Source: Fidelibacterota bacterium (lineage in GTDB: Bacteria > Pseudomonadota > Alphaproteobacteria > Rhodospirillales > Rhodospirillaceae). Taken from it: a DNA stretch of 64,000 bases. Made by a program: the position numbers and the translations under genes. Below are positions 9,101-16,577 of the stretch, piece by piece. Under the pieces are notes generated by a model. It did no database searches, was not told the origin of the DNA, and was given only the letters and a program-made list of their open reading frames with translations. The stretch's first letter is position 1; each line of letters opens with the position of its first letter. The stretch lies in NCBI GenBank assembly GCA_947475895.1, contig CANJMF010000009.1, positions 53,443-117,442 of the forward strand, written 5' to 3'.

Positions 9101-9640
9101 GCCATCGCCAAGCTGCGCGAAGGCATCGCCAAGCTGAACAAGGAAGGCCGCGAACGTTTGCTGAAGTCGTTCCACGAAGTGAACGGACATTTCAGCCATC
9201 TGTTCACGAAGCTGTTCGGCGGCGGACGCGCGCACTTGGAACTGACGGAAGCGGACGATCCGTTGGAAGCCGGCCTCGAAATCATGGCGAGCCCGCCGGG
9301 CAAACGCTTGGCCAGCCTCGGCCTCATGTCGGGCGGCGAGCAAGCACTTACGGCGCTGGCACTGTTGTTCGCTGTATTCATGACCAACCCGGCACCCATC
9401 TGCGTGCTGGACGAAGTGGACGCGCCTTTGGATGACGCCAACGTCGACCGATTCTGCACGCTGCTGGCCGAGATCATCGGTCAGACCGGCACACGCGTGC
9501 TGGTGGTGACCCACCATCGTATGACGATGGCGCGCATGGACCGCTTGTTCGGCGTGACCATGGCCGAGCGCGGCGTGTCGCGTTTGGTGAGCGTCGATCT
9601 GAAAGCGGCGGAAGAATTGCGCGACGCTGCCGCCGCGTAA
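6167..9640 (+). CDS. smc: chromosome segregation ATPase SMC
   Basis: A 1157-residue SMC protein, the ATPase that with ScpA/ScpB compacts and segregates the chromosome. Walker A is GPNGCGKSN (residues 32-40), with the N-terminal Q-loop segment near 145 (AIVSQGRIGAI). Residues about 170-500 and 640-1000 are long alanine/glutamate/arginine coiled coil, with the hinge about 511-630 (begins WSPIIDSVTVNPGYEAALGA). The C-terminal head has signature LMSGGEQALTALAL (about 1053) and Walker B ICVLDEVDAPLDD (about 1078). The start is TTG at 6167 with GAGGGG eight bases upstream; no in-frame ATG fits the conserved start IKFSKLRLSGFKSF. Length is typical. The gene follows the DsbA genes by 60 bases and ends at a strong terminator. 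Confidence 0.97.
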   Translation: MIKFSKLRLSGFKSFVDATELVIEEGLTGVVGPNGCGKSNLVEALRWCMGETSAKQLRGGDMDEVIFGGTRDRPARNIAEVSLILDNATRKATSQFNETDELEVTRRIEREKGSLYRVNGRDVRAKDVQLLFADVATGARSTAIVSQGRIGAIINSKPAARRNLLEEAAGITGLHSRRHEAELRLQAAETNLNRLNDVITALGVQLEGLKKQARQAIRYRTISESIRSAEALVLLIKRQEATVALEAARTALAEIETEVANRTGVAAHAATEQANAASAMPPLRKAEVEAAARLQLLTITRDKLDEELARIARAREAAEMRLAQIKDDLSREGVRLEDATGALTRIADEQGELHAAAEAEAQDRENARETLMSAAKAVEAVEEELTLLQKRIAEAEAARAVARQQLTESEMRRTRAERRLQDVVAQLEVARQNELAPEIIAAAESAAEDAERALNTARAAWEDAEKDRSTAQATAEAARNALQNAASAHTKLQAEASALEELLAEPKTAGAWSPIIDSVTVNPGYEAALGAALGDDLSAAADDASPVRWNLLPPFLERHALPDGATPLSDVVRAPDRLTRRLSQVGVVADAAAAQALQSQLKPGQRLVTQTGDLWRWDGFVAASGSPIAAATRLKQRNRLTELRSTMEETGATLQNAEAAMADAKQAVTDTQAGEQTVRQAVRAAEDARNKTRDALGDLRQKIAALQNRVNALEESRAQLQTEADESQAQISAAQARLTELGNGADLRTEAETKQSGLGNLRQELMDARAVYDGFARVAEERSRRLSTLANDAKGWESRRDEATHQHAELEQRRTAADAEITDLAGRPAEIEAQRNALMDQLTVAEDERRQAADALAVAETALATADKSLKDAEHSLSDAREERVRRESAVTQGDQTLGIIDGNIREKIGCEPDAVRGFTKLDEGEEMPVLEKAEKSLQRLTSERDNLGAINLRAEQESAELETQITTLTTERDDLVLAIAKLREGIAKLNKEGRERLLKSFHEVNGHFSHLFTKLFGGGRAHLELTEADDPLEAGLEIMASPPGKRLASLGLMSGGEQALTALALLFAVFMTNPAPICVLDEVDAPLDDANVDRFCTLLAEIIGQTGTRVLVVTHHRMTMARMDRLFGVTMAERGVSRLVSVDLKAAEELRDAAAA

Positions 9641-9669
9641 TCACAAACGTCTTTACGAGACTAAAAAGG

Positions 9670-9702
9670 CCCCGCGCACTAAACCAGTGTGCGGGGTCTT
9701 TG
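9670..9702 (+). terminator. rho-independent terminator after smc
   Basis: An 11-base stem, CCCCGCGCACT (9670-9680) with AGTGTGCGGGG (9686-9696; one G-T pair), has a 5-base loop and is followed by TCTTTGTTT. It lies 30 bases after the smc stop codon. Confidence 0.88.
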
Positions 9703-9879
9703 TTTGCGTGGCCGTGAAAAATCGAGGGGCATGAACCGAGCGGCGAAGTCGAGGCGGTCACCGCCCCATTCACCGGGTCCGCGCGTGCTGATCAAAGCGG
9801 CGATCAGCGAAACCAATAAGACCCACCACAACGCGCCATCGTGAGGTTCGGCCAGAGCAAACAAGTGGATGTAGCTCAT
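9679..9879 (-). CDS. possible small membrane protein
   Basis: An open frame of 66 codons opposite to smc. Residues 16-32 (GALWWVLLVSLIAALIS) would form one membrane helix, followed by a basic tail rich in Arg and Pro. There is no clear ribosome binding site before the ATG at 9879, and its 3' end runs into the smc terminator. No family is recognised. It could be a real small membrane protein or chance. Confidence 0.3.
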   Translation of the reverse strand: MSYIHLFALAEPHDGALWWVLLVSLIAALISTRGPGEWGGDRLDFAARFMPLDFSRPRKQRPRTLV

Positions 9880-10017
9880 GGGAAGAATTTAGCACAAATT
9901 TTGCTGCACCGCACTCCGTACCATAAATGGACCCAGGCCCGAGGTCCCGTTGACTATTTATTTAATATTTTCAAAGGCTTGAGGGGAACGCCCAAACGGC
10001 CCTCATAGGTAAGCGCG
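9880..10017. other. intergenic region upstream of the PAS protein
   Basis: This is an AT-richer stretch (TTGACTATTTATTTAATATTTTC around 9950-9972 is the most A/T-dense part) that could hold the promoter of the PAS gene at 10018. A TTGACT at 9950 is a possible -35 element, but no -10 is convincing at the right spacing. Confidence 0.3.
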
Positions 10018-10713
10018 ATGCACGAATCTGCGTATTTTGCGATTCCCCTTGTTCCCCGTGCGCCTAATCGGGAACTATCCGCGTGTATTGCCGTTATGTT
10101 GGATCAACCGCCAAGGCAGAGAATGCGCATCTCGCTGGACACAGCTGACAGTTTCCTGGCCACGGTGCTCGCCAGGGTGAACGGCGAGAAAACGATTCTG
10201 TTCAGCACCCTCGATCAGCTTGATGCGCCGATTTACGTTACGGATGCCGACGGCTTCGTCACCTATTTCAACACGGCGTGCGTCGGTTTCACGGGCCGCG
10301 TTCCGGCCGTGGGCAAGGATCGTTGGTGCGTGACCTGGAAGCTATATACGAGTGCGGGCGATTTTCTGCCGCATGAGCAATGCCCCATGGCGCAGGCGAT
10401 TAAGGAAGGCCGCCCCGTGCGGGGCGTGACAGCGATCGCTGCACGGCCCGACGGTTCACGTGTGCATTTCGCGCCCTTCCCAACGCCGTTTTTCGATGCC
10501 GACGGGACGCTCAAAGGCGCCATCAACATCCTGCTCGACGTCAGCGACACGCGCCAAATCACCGAGCTGCACGATCAAGCCGAGCGTTGCCGCCGCTTGT
10601 CCATGACTTGCGCGGACTCAGCGACGGCGATGATCTTGGAACAGATGGCCCTCGAGTACGAAGCGAAGGCCCTGGCGCTCATGAACGCGTCGAACATTCG
10701 GACGCTGTCGTAG
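10018..10713 (+). CDS. PAS domain protein
   Basis: A 231-residue soluble protein. Residues about 60-180 form a PAS fold: LDQLDAPIYVTDADGFVTYFNTACVGFTGR is the typical N-cap and alpha-helical opening, RPDGSRVHFAPFPTPFFDADGTLKGAINILLDVSDTR is the closing beta sheet. The final 50 residues are helical (TELHDQAERCRRL, MALEYEAKALALM) and could mediate dimerisation. No output domain (kinase, cyclase, HTH) is attached, so it may be a stand-alone sensor or adapter. No ligand can be predicted. The first 35 residues show no signal peptide. It is monocistronic by spacing, 142 bases before the FemAB-like gene. Confidence 0.82.
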   Translation: MHESAYFAIPLVPRAPNRELSACIAVMLDQPPRQRMRISLDTADSFLATVLARVNGEKTILFSTLDQLDAPIYVTDADGFVTYFNTACVGFTGRVPAVGKDRWCVTWKLYTSAGDFLPHEQCPMAQAIKEGRPVRGVTAIAARPDGSRVHFAPFPTPFFDADGTLKGAINILLDVSDTRQITELHDQAERCRRLSMTCADSATAMILEQMALEYEAKALALMNASNIRTLS

Positions 10714-10855
10714 GCTTTTGCGGCTCGCGCGCTCCGCCAATGGCGGAACAATTCCTGTTACTTCAATCTCTTACTCCCCCACCGTAACCTCTGGTCCTCC
10801 GACGGCATTTCATACGCATGGCAAAGTGCAAAACCGCGTGGAGCTGCAACTCGTA

Positions 10856-11887
10856 ATGATTGTTTGTAGGCCGTTTCAAAAGACCGACCGCGTGGCTTGG
10901 GATGAGTTTGTTCATCTGCATCCCATGGGCAGCCCGTTTCATTTGATGGCATGGCGCGACACGCTGCGTGAAAACTTCACCTATGAGCCAAAGTACCGCG
11001 TGGCGCTGGATCAGGGGCGCATTGTCGGCATTTTGCCGCTGTTCCTGGTGGACAACATCATCACCGGATCGATTTTAGTTTCCACGCCCTTTGCGGTGTA
11101 CGGAGGCATTTTGGCGGAAAGCGCGGCCGCTTACGAAGCCTTGGCCGCGCAAGCGCGCGAAATCGCCAATGAGCTCGACGTTCAGTATGTGGACTTGCGC
11201 AATCGCTTCACCAACCAAGCCATCGGCGCGGGCAACGTCGATCGCTATGCGACGTTTACGCGCGCGGTCGGGCCTTCGGACCAAGCCGGGTTATTGGCGG
11301 CACTGCCGCAAAAGACACGCAACGTCGTGCGCAAGGCGCTGAAATCTCCGTTCCAGATGCGCGCGGCGCAAAACCTCGACACGTTTTATGAATTGATGCT
11401 GCACACCTATCGCCGTCACGGTACGCCCGCATTTCCGAAAGCGTTCTTTGAATCCATCGTGAATAATTTCGCGCACATGGCCGATGTGCGCGAAGTGTGG
11501 CTCGAGGGCCGGCCGGTGGCGGTATCGCTCAATTTCCTCTTCCGCGAACAAATGCATACGTACTATGCGGCGAGCGCCGACGACACGTGGGCCATGGGGC
11601 CCAACAACCATATGTATTTCGAACACCTGCTTTGGGCTGGAAACAACGGCTTTCGCGTGTTCGATTTCGGACGCTCGAAGAAAGACACCGGACCCTATGC
11701 GTTCAAGAAACACTTCGGCGCGACCGAGCACCCGTTGCCCTATGAAGTGATGCTGGTGAAGCGCCAGGAGATGCCGAACTTCTCGCCGACCAATCCGAAA
11801 TTCGATATGGCGGTAAAGGTGTGGCGGAAAATTCCGCTGCCGGTGACCAAGCTGTTAGGCCCGCATTTGATTGGGATGTTTCCGTAA
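10856..11887 (+). CDS. FemAB-like GNAT acyltransferase
   Basis: A 343-residue protein resembling the FemAB/XrtA-associated group of the GNAT superfamily. Supporting text includes FHLMAWRDTLRENFTYEPKY near the N-terminus, LPQKTRNVVRKALKSPFQ in the middle, and VSLNFLFREQMHTYYAAS with NNHMYFEHLLWAGNNGFRVFDFGRSKKDTGPYAFKKHFGA in the acceptor half, the strongest family hallmark. Relatives are often found in exopolysaccharide/PEP-CTERM gene clusters and presumably transfer an aminoacyl or acyl group. No exosortase gene is visible in this window. The ATG at 10856 is chosen; an upstream frame to 10718 contains non-conserved sequence overlapping the region after the PAS gene. Confidence 0.85.
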   Translation: MIVCRPFQKTDRVAWDEFVHLHPMGSPFHLMAWRDTLRENFTYEPKYRVALDQGRIVGILPLFLVDNIITGSILVSTPFAVYGGILAESAAAYEALAAQAREIANELDVQYVDLRNRFTNQAIGAGNVDRYATFTRAVGPSDQAGLLAALPQKTRNVVRKALKSPFQMRAAQNLDTFYELMLHTYRRHGTPAFPKAFFESIVNNFAHMADVREVWLEGRPVAVSLNFLFREQMHTYYAASADDTWAMGPNNHMYFEHLLWAGNNGFRVFDFGRSKKDTGPYAFKKHFGATEHPLPYEVMLVKRQEMPNFSPTNPKFDMAVKVWRKIPLPVTKLLGPHLIGMFP

Positions 11888-11910
11888 AGCAGACGCCACA
11901 AAAAGCAAAA

Positions 11911-11945
11911 GAGCGCGTGAGAAAAATCTCACGCGCTCTTCGCAT
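11911..11945 (-). terminator. terminator between FemAB-like gene and small secreted protein
   Basis: A perfect 12-base stem, GAGCGCGTGAGA (11911-11922) and TCTCACGCGCTC (11927-11938), encloses AAAA. On the minus strand it is followed by TTTTGCTTTTTG, making it a good terminator for the leftward gene at 11964; it may also serve the rightward FemAB-like gene. Confidence 0.85.
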
Positions 11946-11963
11946 GCGTAGGACGAAAAAAGC

Positions 11964-12194
11964 TTAGTGCTTTTTCGCGGCGTCGATCTTCGCCTGGTAT
12001 TCGGTGCGCACGTGCGCTTTGGCCGACTTACCTTTGGCCATCGACAAAGATGACTTGCAGGCTTTCTTATCTTCGGCGCTGAGCGCCTTGTTCGCGCACA
12101 CGCTCGCGGTCTTTTTGGTGGCGGCAAAGCTGGGTGTCACGGCGGCAAAAGTCAGCGGCAGCAGCGCGGCCGCGACAAACGCGATCTTCTTCAT
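11964..12194 (-). CDS. small secreted Lys/Ala-rich protein
   Basis: A 76-residue protein with a signal peptide (MKKIAFVAAALLPLTFAAVTPSFA, cleavage after AFA) and a 52-residue mature region rich in Lys, Ala and Ser. It has two cysteines in the text SVCANKALSAEDKKACKSSL, 14 residues apart, which could form a disulfide. The pattern recalls PsiF-like phosphate-starvation proteins only loosely, so I leave the function open. ATG 12194 is preceded by GGGAAAT on its strand. It has its own terminator. Confidence 0.75.
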   Translation of the reverse strand: MKKIAFVAAALLPLTFAAVTPSFAATKKTASVCANKALSAEDKKACKSSLSMAKGKSAKAHVRTEYQAKIDAAKKH

Positions 12195-12426
12195 TGGCGT
12201 AGATTTCCCTTGGGTTTGATGTTTCGCAAGCCCTAGGTCGCTTCAGGCCTTGAGGGCTTACGAATGCGCGCATTGAATCGCGGCTGTTACGTAAAATCGA
12301 GTGGGCACCGGGTAACACTCGGTAACAAACACAGAATTCATCTTGGTGTGACATTTTCCAATCGCTGTGGCGGCGATTCAGACCCGGTGCATGACGACGC
12401 GAGCGGATTTGAGGGCGTGTCGCGCC
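12195..12426. other. intergenic region with a short direct repeat
   Basis: Between the two leftward genes there is no further gene. GGTAACA occurs twice, at 12311 and 12321, exactly 10 bases apart on one face of the helix, which could be a regulator site upstream of the small secreted protein. Confidence 0.25.
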
Positions 12427-12663
12427 TTAGTGAGCGTAGCGCGGACCCTCGACGCGCTCGTAGGCATAGCGCCCCTTGATCTCGCGATTGAGGTAGGCCC
12501 CGATGGACGGCGCCCGGAGCAGCGCGTCGTAGCGATCTGCCGGAACGTGGAAGTAGCGGTAAATCCGCCCGCCCTGGAACTCCACCTCGAGCACCTGGGG
12601 GCGGGGGTCGTAGCCGATGGCCTGGATGGCCTGAGAGAAAACCAGTTCGCGGTTCATGTTCAT
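12427..12663 (-). CDS. KTSC domain protein
   Basis: A 78-residue protein whose core matches the KTSC domain: a short strand (AIQAIGYDPRPQVLEVEFQG) followed by GRIYRYFHVPADRYDALLRAPSIGAYLNREIKGRYAYERV. The family is named for a Lys-Thr-Ser-Cys-like motif that is replaced here by QAIG. Members occur singly or fused to RNA-related domains, and function is unknown. Two near-adjacent starts (12663 and 12657) are possible. The gene stands alone. Confidence 0.78.
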   Translation of the reverse strand: MNMNRELVFSQAIQAIGYDPRPQVLEVEFQGGRIYRYFHVPADRYDALLRAPSIGAYLNREIKGRYAYERVEGPRYAH

Positions 12664-12983
12664 AGAGAACCACCCAGGTGAGGCGCGATTACGCCGACCC
12701 TGTGACCGGTTTAAGGCATTTGGCGTGCCGGGTGCCCGGTTAACCCCGCCGACGGGCCTATCGGCGGGCCCTTCACCCTAGCTGGACCTACCCGTTAACG
12801 GGCCATTTTCCCGGGCTTTTTTGGGCGCTTTTTGCGGCGAATCCGACACTCGCCTTGACAGTTACAGGCCCCGTCCCCTAAGTTCCGCCCGCCGAGGCCG
12901 CTAATCGCTTGAAATGTGTGAATTTTCAACGACTTACCGCGCTGCGGCGAAACTGAATTACGGCGGGGGCCTGAGGGGGTTTC
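12664..12983. other. intergenic region upstream of the ATP synthase operon
   Basis: This 320-base stretch holds GC-rich repeats (CCCGTTAACGGG at about 12790, then CCCGGGCTTTTTTGGGCGC, which resembles a weak terminator) and the putative promoter listed separately. I see no coding frame of quality. Confidence 0.5.
12855..12883 (+). promoter_or_regulatory. putative sigma-70 promoter of the atp F0 operon
   Basis: TTGACA at 12855-12860 is a perfect -35 hexamer; 17 bases later CTAAGT (12878-12883) is a poor -10, as tolerated in many alphaproteobacterial promoters. The position, about 100 bases upstream of atpI, fits. Confidence 0.5.
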
Positions 12984-13367
12984 ATGAGCGACCACCAACG
13001 CCCGCCAGATATTGAAGATTTCAATGCGCGCCTGAAGGCTGCGCAGAACGAACGGACGGAGAAGGAACAGGCAGGGGTTAGCCGGCGGGAAGCGTCCCAG
13101 GGTGCGGGCATTGGTATGCGCATCGGGATCGAACTGCTGGCGGCGGTTTTGGTGGGCGGCGCGATCGGGCTTTTCATCGACCGCTGGCTGAACACAACAC
13201 CCATCTTCCTGCTCGCCTTTGTCGTCTTGGGATTTACAGCCGGTGTTATGGACGTGCTGCGGATCTTGAAGGGTTTAGATACATCGGTCGGCCTCGGCAG
13301 GGCTGTTCGAGAAAAACAAGCCAAAGACAAAACCCCGCCTAACGCGTGGGATGACGACGAGGATTAA
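12984..13367 (+). CDS. atpI: ATP synthase accessory protein AtpI/AtpZ
   Basis: A 127-residue protein with a charged N-terminus (residues 1-42) and two membrane helices (IGIELLAAVLVGGAIGLFID and PIFLLAFVVLGFTAGVMDVLRI), the AtpI/AtpZ layout. Family members are linked to assembly of the c ring and to Mg2+ supply. It is first in the F0 operon, 8 bases before atpB, with GAGGGGG 7 bases before the ATG. The acidic C-terminus (NAWDDDED) is common in alphaproteobacterial versions. Confidence 0.9.
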   Translation: MSDHQRPPDIEDFNARLKAAQNERTEKEQAGVSRREASQGAGIGMRIGIELLAAVLVGGAIGLFIDRWLNTTPIFLLAFVVLGFTAGVMDVLRILKGLDTSVGLGRAVREKQAKDKTPPNAWDDDED

Positions 13368-13375
13368 GTCTAGAG

Positions 13376-14170
13376 ATGGCGACGGAAAACATGGAAGCGG
13401 GCGAACACGCTGAAGCCAGCGGGCACGCCGAGGGTCATGGTGGCGGTCACAGCCCCATGGAACAATTCACCATTAAGCCGCTGATCCCGATTCACATCGG
13501 CAAGTACGATCTGTCGTACACCAACTCCGCCATGTTCATGACCTTTGCCGTGGCACTCACGGCCTTGTTGTTCGGTCTTTCCACGAAGAAGCGCACCCTC
13601 GTGCCGTCGCGCTGGCAGTCGATTTCGGAACTCATGTACGAGTTCGTGGCCGGCATGGTGAAGGACAACACGGGCAAGGAAGGCATGAAGTACTTCCCGT
13701 TCATCTTCACGCTGTTCTTGTTCATTCTGTTCGGCAACTTCCTCGGACTTCTGCCTTACGGCTTTACCTTCACCTCGCACATCATTGTCACCGCGACGAT
13801 GGCGGTGGTGGTGTTCGTTGGCGTGACGGTGATCGGCTTCGCCCGTCATGGCCTGCACTTCTTCGCACTGTTCGTGCCGCCCGGCGCGCCGCTCGGCATC
13901 GCCATCATCCTGGCGCCTTTGGAATTCTTCTCTTACCTGATCCGCCCCGTCAGCCTGTCGTTGCGTTTGTTCGCCAACATGCTGGCCGGTCACGTTCTCT
14001 TGAAAGTGCTGGCGGGTTTCATCATCACACTCGGCGTGTTCTTCGGCATTGTGCCGTTCGTCGCCGTGTTCGGCATCACGATGCTGGAACTGATGGTCGC
14101 CGCGATCCAAGCCTATGTGTTCGCGTTGTTGACCTGCCTGTATTTGAACGACGCAATCCATCTCCACTAA
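13376..14170 (+). CDS. atpB: F0F1 ATP synthase subunit a
   Basis: Subunit a forms the proton half-channels against the c ring. The 264-residue protein has an N-terminal His/Gly-rich segment, then at least five hydrophobic helices. The essential arginine lies in [19 protein letters not shown] (about residues 196-214), and the C-terminal helix contains [27 protein letters not shown] with the conserved Gln. Start ATG 13376 follows atpI by 8 bases. The H-rich opening ([16 protein letters not shown]) is unusual and may bind metal or be unstructured. Confidence 0.97.
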   Translation: MATENMEAGEHAEASGHAEGHGGGHSPMEQFTIKPLIPIHIGKYDLSYTNSAMFMTFAVALTALLFGLSTKKRTLVPSRWQSISELMYEFVAGMVKDNTGKEGMKYFPFIFTLFLFILFGNFLGLLPYGFTFTSHIIVTATMAVVVFVGVTVIGFARHGLHFFALFVPPGAPLGIAIILAPLEFFSYLIRPVSLSLRLFANMLAGHVLLKVLAGFIITLGVFFGIVPFVAVFGITMLELMVAAIQAYVFALLTCLYLNDAIHLH

Positions 14171-14211
14171 TTCATCAACTCATCCAACTCGTTAGAAAAG
14201 GGAAGACTTCC

Positions 14212-14436
14212 ATGGAAACAGAAGCAGCAAAAATGATCGGCGCCGGTTTGGCAGCGATCGGCGTGCTCGGCGGCGGTGTCGGCGTGGGCCTCGTGTTCGG
14301 TAACTACATGCAAGCCGCCGCGCGCAATCCTTCGCTCAAAGACGAACTGCGCACTTACGCGTTCCTGGGCTTCGCGCTCTCGGAAGCGACGTCGCTGTTC
14401 GCGCTCGTCATCGCGCTCATCATCCTGTTCACCTAA
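14212..14436 (+). CDS. atpE: F0F1 ATP synthase subunit c
   Basis: A 74-residue hairpin of two membrane helices joined by the polar loop [12 protein letters not shown]. Helix 1 has the glycine-rich packing pattern ([18 protein letters not shown]), and helix 2 contains the proton-carrying carboxylate Glu58 in [20 protein letters not shown]. There is no Na+ binding signature. It follows atpB after 41 bases with GGGAAG 8 bases before the ATG, as befits a highly translated subunit. Confidence 0.97.
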   Translation: METEAAKMIGAGLAAIGVLGGGVGVGLVFGNYMQAAARNPSLKDELRTYAFLGFALSEATSLFALVIALIILFT

Positions 14437-14459
14437 TAGCGAACAAGGCGTAAGCGCCC

Positions 14460-14951
14460 ATGCCGCAGTTTGATCCCAGCACCTTTGCGAGCCAGATATT
14501 CTGGCTCGTGGTGATGTTCGCCGCACTCTATTGGGTGGTGGCGAAGCTCGCGGTCCCGCGTGTGGGCCAAGTGCTGGACCAGCGCGCACGCGTGATCCAA
14601 GACGATCTGGACCGCGCGATGCAGCTGAAAGGCGAAACCGACGCGGCCTTGGCGGCCTATGAAACCGCCATGTCGGCCGCGCGCGGACAAGCCGGCGATC
14701 ATATGCGCGCCATCCTGGCCGACGTGAAAGCGGTAGCCGATCAACGCACCGCCGAGATCTCGGCGAGCGTTGCTAAGCAGGTGGCGGAAGCCGAGGCGCG
14801 TATCGCCAAGGCCAAGCAAGACGCCCTCGATAGCATGAACAAGGTGGCCGGCGAATCTGCCAGCGCGATCGTTGCGAAACTGACGGGCCTGAACCCCGAC
14901 AGCGGCGCAGTGACCACCGCGGTGGCGTCGGCCTTGAAGGACGCCCGCTAA
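14460..14951 (+). CDS. atpF': F0F1 ATP synthase subunit b'
   Basis: A 163-residue protein with one N-terminal membrane helix (SQIFWLVVMFAALYWVVAKLAV) preceded by the motif MPQFDPSTFASQ, then a long alanine-rich coiled coil to residue 163. Together with the next gene it forms the b/b' peripheral stalk typical of Alphaproteobacteria and photosynthetic bacteria. The stop overlaps the start of atpF by one base (TAATG), indicating coupled translation. The ATG at 14460 is 23 bases after atpE. Confidence 0.93.
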   Translation: MPQFDPSTFASQIFWLVVMFAALYWVVAKLAVPRVGQVLDQRARVIQDDLDRAMQLKGETDAALAAYETAMSAARGQAGDHMRAILADVKAVADQRTAEISASVAKQVAEAEARIAKAKQDALDSMNKVAGESASAIVAKLTGLNPDSGAVTTAVASALKDAR

Positions 14952-15439
14952 TGGAAGAGTTCAGCAATCCAGAGTTTTGGGTCGCGATCGCCTTCGTGCT
15001 GGTCGTTGCCCTTGCTTACAAGCCGGCGATGCGTTCGATCACGGGCTCGCTCGACGCCCGTGCCGACAAGATCCGCACCCAAATCGAAGAAGCCCGCAAG
15101 CTGCGCGAAGACGCGCAGGCGCTGTTGGCCGAGTATCAGCGCAAGCAACGCGAAGCCATGGCGGAAGCTGAGAAGATCATCGCCCAAGCCCGCGTCGATG
15201 CCGCGCGCATGAAGACCGAAGCCGAGAAAGATCTGGAGCATGCGCTGGCGCGCCGCAAGCAGCAGGCCCTGGATCGTATCGCTCAGTCGGAAGCACAGGC
15301 GCTGTCGGACGTGCGCAACACGGCCGTGGACATCGCTTTGGCGGCGGCTGAAAAGCTGATCACGGAAAGCCTCGACCCGGCGAAGAAAGCCGCACTGGCC
15401 GATAAGGCGATCAATGAATTGCAAGGCCGGTTGAACTAA
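14951..15439 (+). CDS. atpF: F0F1 ATP synthase subunit b
   Basis: A 162-residue stalk subunit: short hydrophobic segment EFWVAIAFVLVVALAYKPA (residues 7-25), RSITGSLDARADKIRTQIEEARKLREDAQALLAEYQ as the conserved start of the stalk coiled coil, and helical sequence to the end. It ends the F0 operon; the F1 genes (atpHAGDC) are absent here, as in most Alphaproteobacteria where they sit in a separate operon. A terminator lies 29 bases downstream. Confidence 0.94.
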   Translation: MEEFSNPEFWVAIAFVLVVALAYKPAMRSITGSLDARADKIRTQIEEARKLREDAQALLAEYQRKQREAMAEAEKIIAQARVDAARMKTEAEKDLEHALARRKQQALDRIAQSEAQALSDVRNTAVDIALAAAEKLITESLDPAKKAALADKAINELQGRLN

Positions 15440-15467
15440 CCGCCCGCATCTTCAGCGATGAATCAAG

Positions 15468-15498
15468 AAGGCCGCTGAAAAGGCGGCCTTTTTCTTTT
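15468..15498 (+). terminator. terminator of the atp F0 operon
   Basis: Stem AAGGCCGC (15468-15475) with GCGGCCTT (15483-15490), 7-base loop, followed by TTTCTTTT. Confidence 0.92.
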
Positions 15499-15640
15499 GT
15501 GTTTGCAGTGCGGAATTTCGCGACCGCATATTCGTAATTATACGTAGCGACCCAAAATCTCATTTCTCTTTCGCGATGGCCGCCGGTTCGTCATATTCCG
15601 GTCACATAACAACGATGGCGACGACGAGGGAAAATCTGCC

Positions 15641-15814
15641 GTGATCGATATCGGTTCCATTTGTGTTTTGATTGAGCGCCTGAGCATCCGCCACGGCGTC
15701 GATGCCATGGCCGTTGTTGGTTTGCTGGCTGTGCACGCGCTGTGCGAGGTCAACTTCTCCGAACTTCGGGTCTGGCGCACGGTCGCCGACAAAATGCGCG
15801 TTGCCGCCGCTTAA
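15641..15814 (+). CDS. 57-residue protein of unknown function
   Basis: A GTG at 15641 with GAGGGA nine bases upstream opens 57 codons ending TAA at 15812-15814. The reading (VIDIGSICVLIERLSIRHG, AMAVVGLLAVHALCEVN, ELRVWRTVADKMRVAAA) has third-codon positions almost free of A, like the surrounding real genes, and a good terminator follows 27 bases later. The two hydrophobic stretches around residues 22-34 do not form a clear membrane helix. I recognise no family. The evidence for it is ribosome binding site, codon bias and terminator. Confidence 0.55.
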   Translation: MIDIGSICVLIERLSIRHGVDAMAVVGLLAVHALCEVNFSELRVWRTVADKMRVAAA

Positions 15815-15840
15815 ACGCCCCTAAAAACCGCTTGAAGAAA

Positions 15841-15875
15841 AAACCCTGGAAGACACTCCGGGGTTTCTTTTTTTG
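15841..15875 (+). terminator. rho-independent terminator
   Basis: Stem AAACCCTGGA (15841-15850) with TCCGGGGTTT (15857-15866; one G-T pair), then CTTTTTTTG. It ends the transcript of the 57-codon gene. Confidence 0.9.
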
Positions 15876-15925
15876 TCATATTTCTGATAGGCCGCGCCCG
15901 AATTCGAGTGTCGGACGGGGGATGC

Positions 15926-16570
15926 ATGCTGCGTTGGTTCCAGGCTTTGATGCCGCGCGAAGATCGGTTTTTCGCGCTCTATAACCGCCATGCGGCGACG
16001 TTGGTGGACGGCGCCAAAGCGCTGCGCGAATTGTTGAACGGCGGCCCCGGCGTGGCGGCGGCCGCAGCCGACGTGTTTCGCTTCGAAGACCAAGCCGACG
16101 CCATCACGCGCGAAATTTTGCAGCTGGTGCGGCGCACCTTCATCACGCCCTTCGACCGCAGCGACATTAAAGACCTGATCAACAGCCTCGACGACACCAT
16201 CGACCAAATGAAGAAAACCGCGAAAGCCGTGGTCCTATTCGAGGTGGATAAGATCGAGCCCGAAATGGCGGCCATGGGCGACCGCATCATGCAGGCCGCG
16301 GGCTTGACGGTGGAAGCGGTGACGCTGTTGGGTTCACTGCGCGAAAACACCGCGCGGCTGCACGCCATTACCGAGGAAATCATCCATCTGGAAGAAGACG
16401 CCGACAGCTTGCACGACAAGGGCATCAAGTCGTTGTTTCTGCAGCACCGGGGCGGCAACGCCATGAACTACATCGTCGGCATCGAGATCTACGATCACCT
16501 TGAGAAGGTCATGGACCGCTTCGAGGACGTGGCGAACCGAATCTCCGGCATCGTTATCGAGCAGGTTTGA
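15926..16570 (+). CDS. PhoU-like phosphate transport regulator (DUF47)
   Basis: A 214-residue all-helical protein of the DUF47/TIGR00153 family: LPREDRFFALYNRHAAT-like opening (MPREDRFFALYNRHAATLV), FRFEDQADAITREILQLVRRTFITPFDRSDI, the key FITPFDR motif, and HLEEDADSLHDKGIKSLF in the second half. DUF47 proteins pair with Pit transporters and are thought to control or assist phosphate/metal-phosphate uptake. The ATG at 15926 has GGGGG six bases upstream; a GTG at 15908 in frame is less likely. The Pit gene follows after 7 bases. Confidence 0.92.
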   Translation: MLRWFQALMPREDRFFALYNRHAATLVDGAKALRELLNGGPGVAAAAADVFRFEDQADAITREILQLVRRTFITPFDRSDIKDLINSLDDTIDQMKKTAKAVVLFEVDKIEPEMAAMGDRIMQAAGLTVEAVTLLGSLRENTARLHAITEEIIHLEEDADSLHDKGIKSLFLQHRGGNAMNYIVGIEIYDHLEKVMDRFEDVANRISGIVIEQV

Positions 16571-16577
16571 TCGGCTT

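Noticed and set aside
12984..15439. Incomplete ATP synthase operon due to gene loss
   Set aside because: Alphaproteobacteria normally keep F1 genes in a separate operon, so absence of atpHAGDC here is expected.
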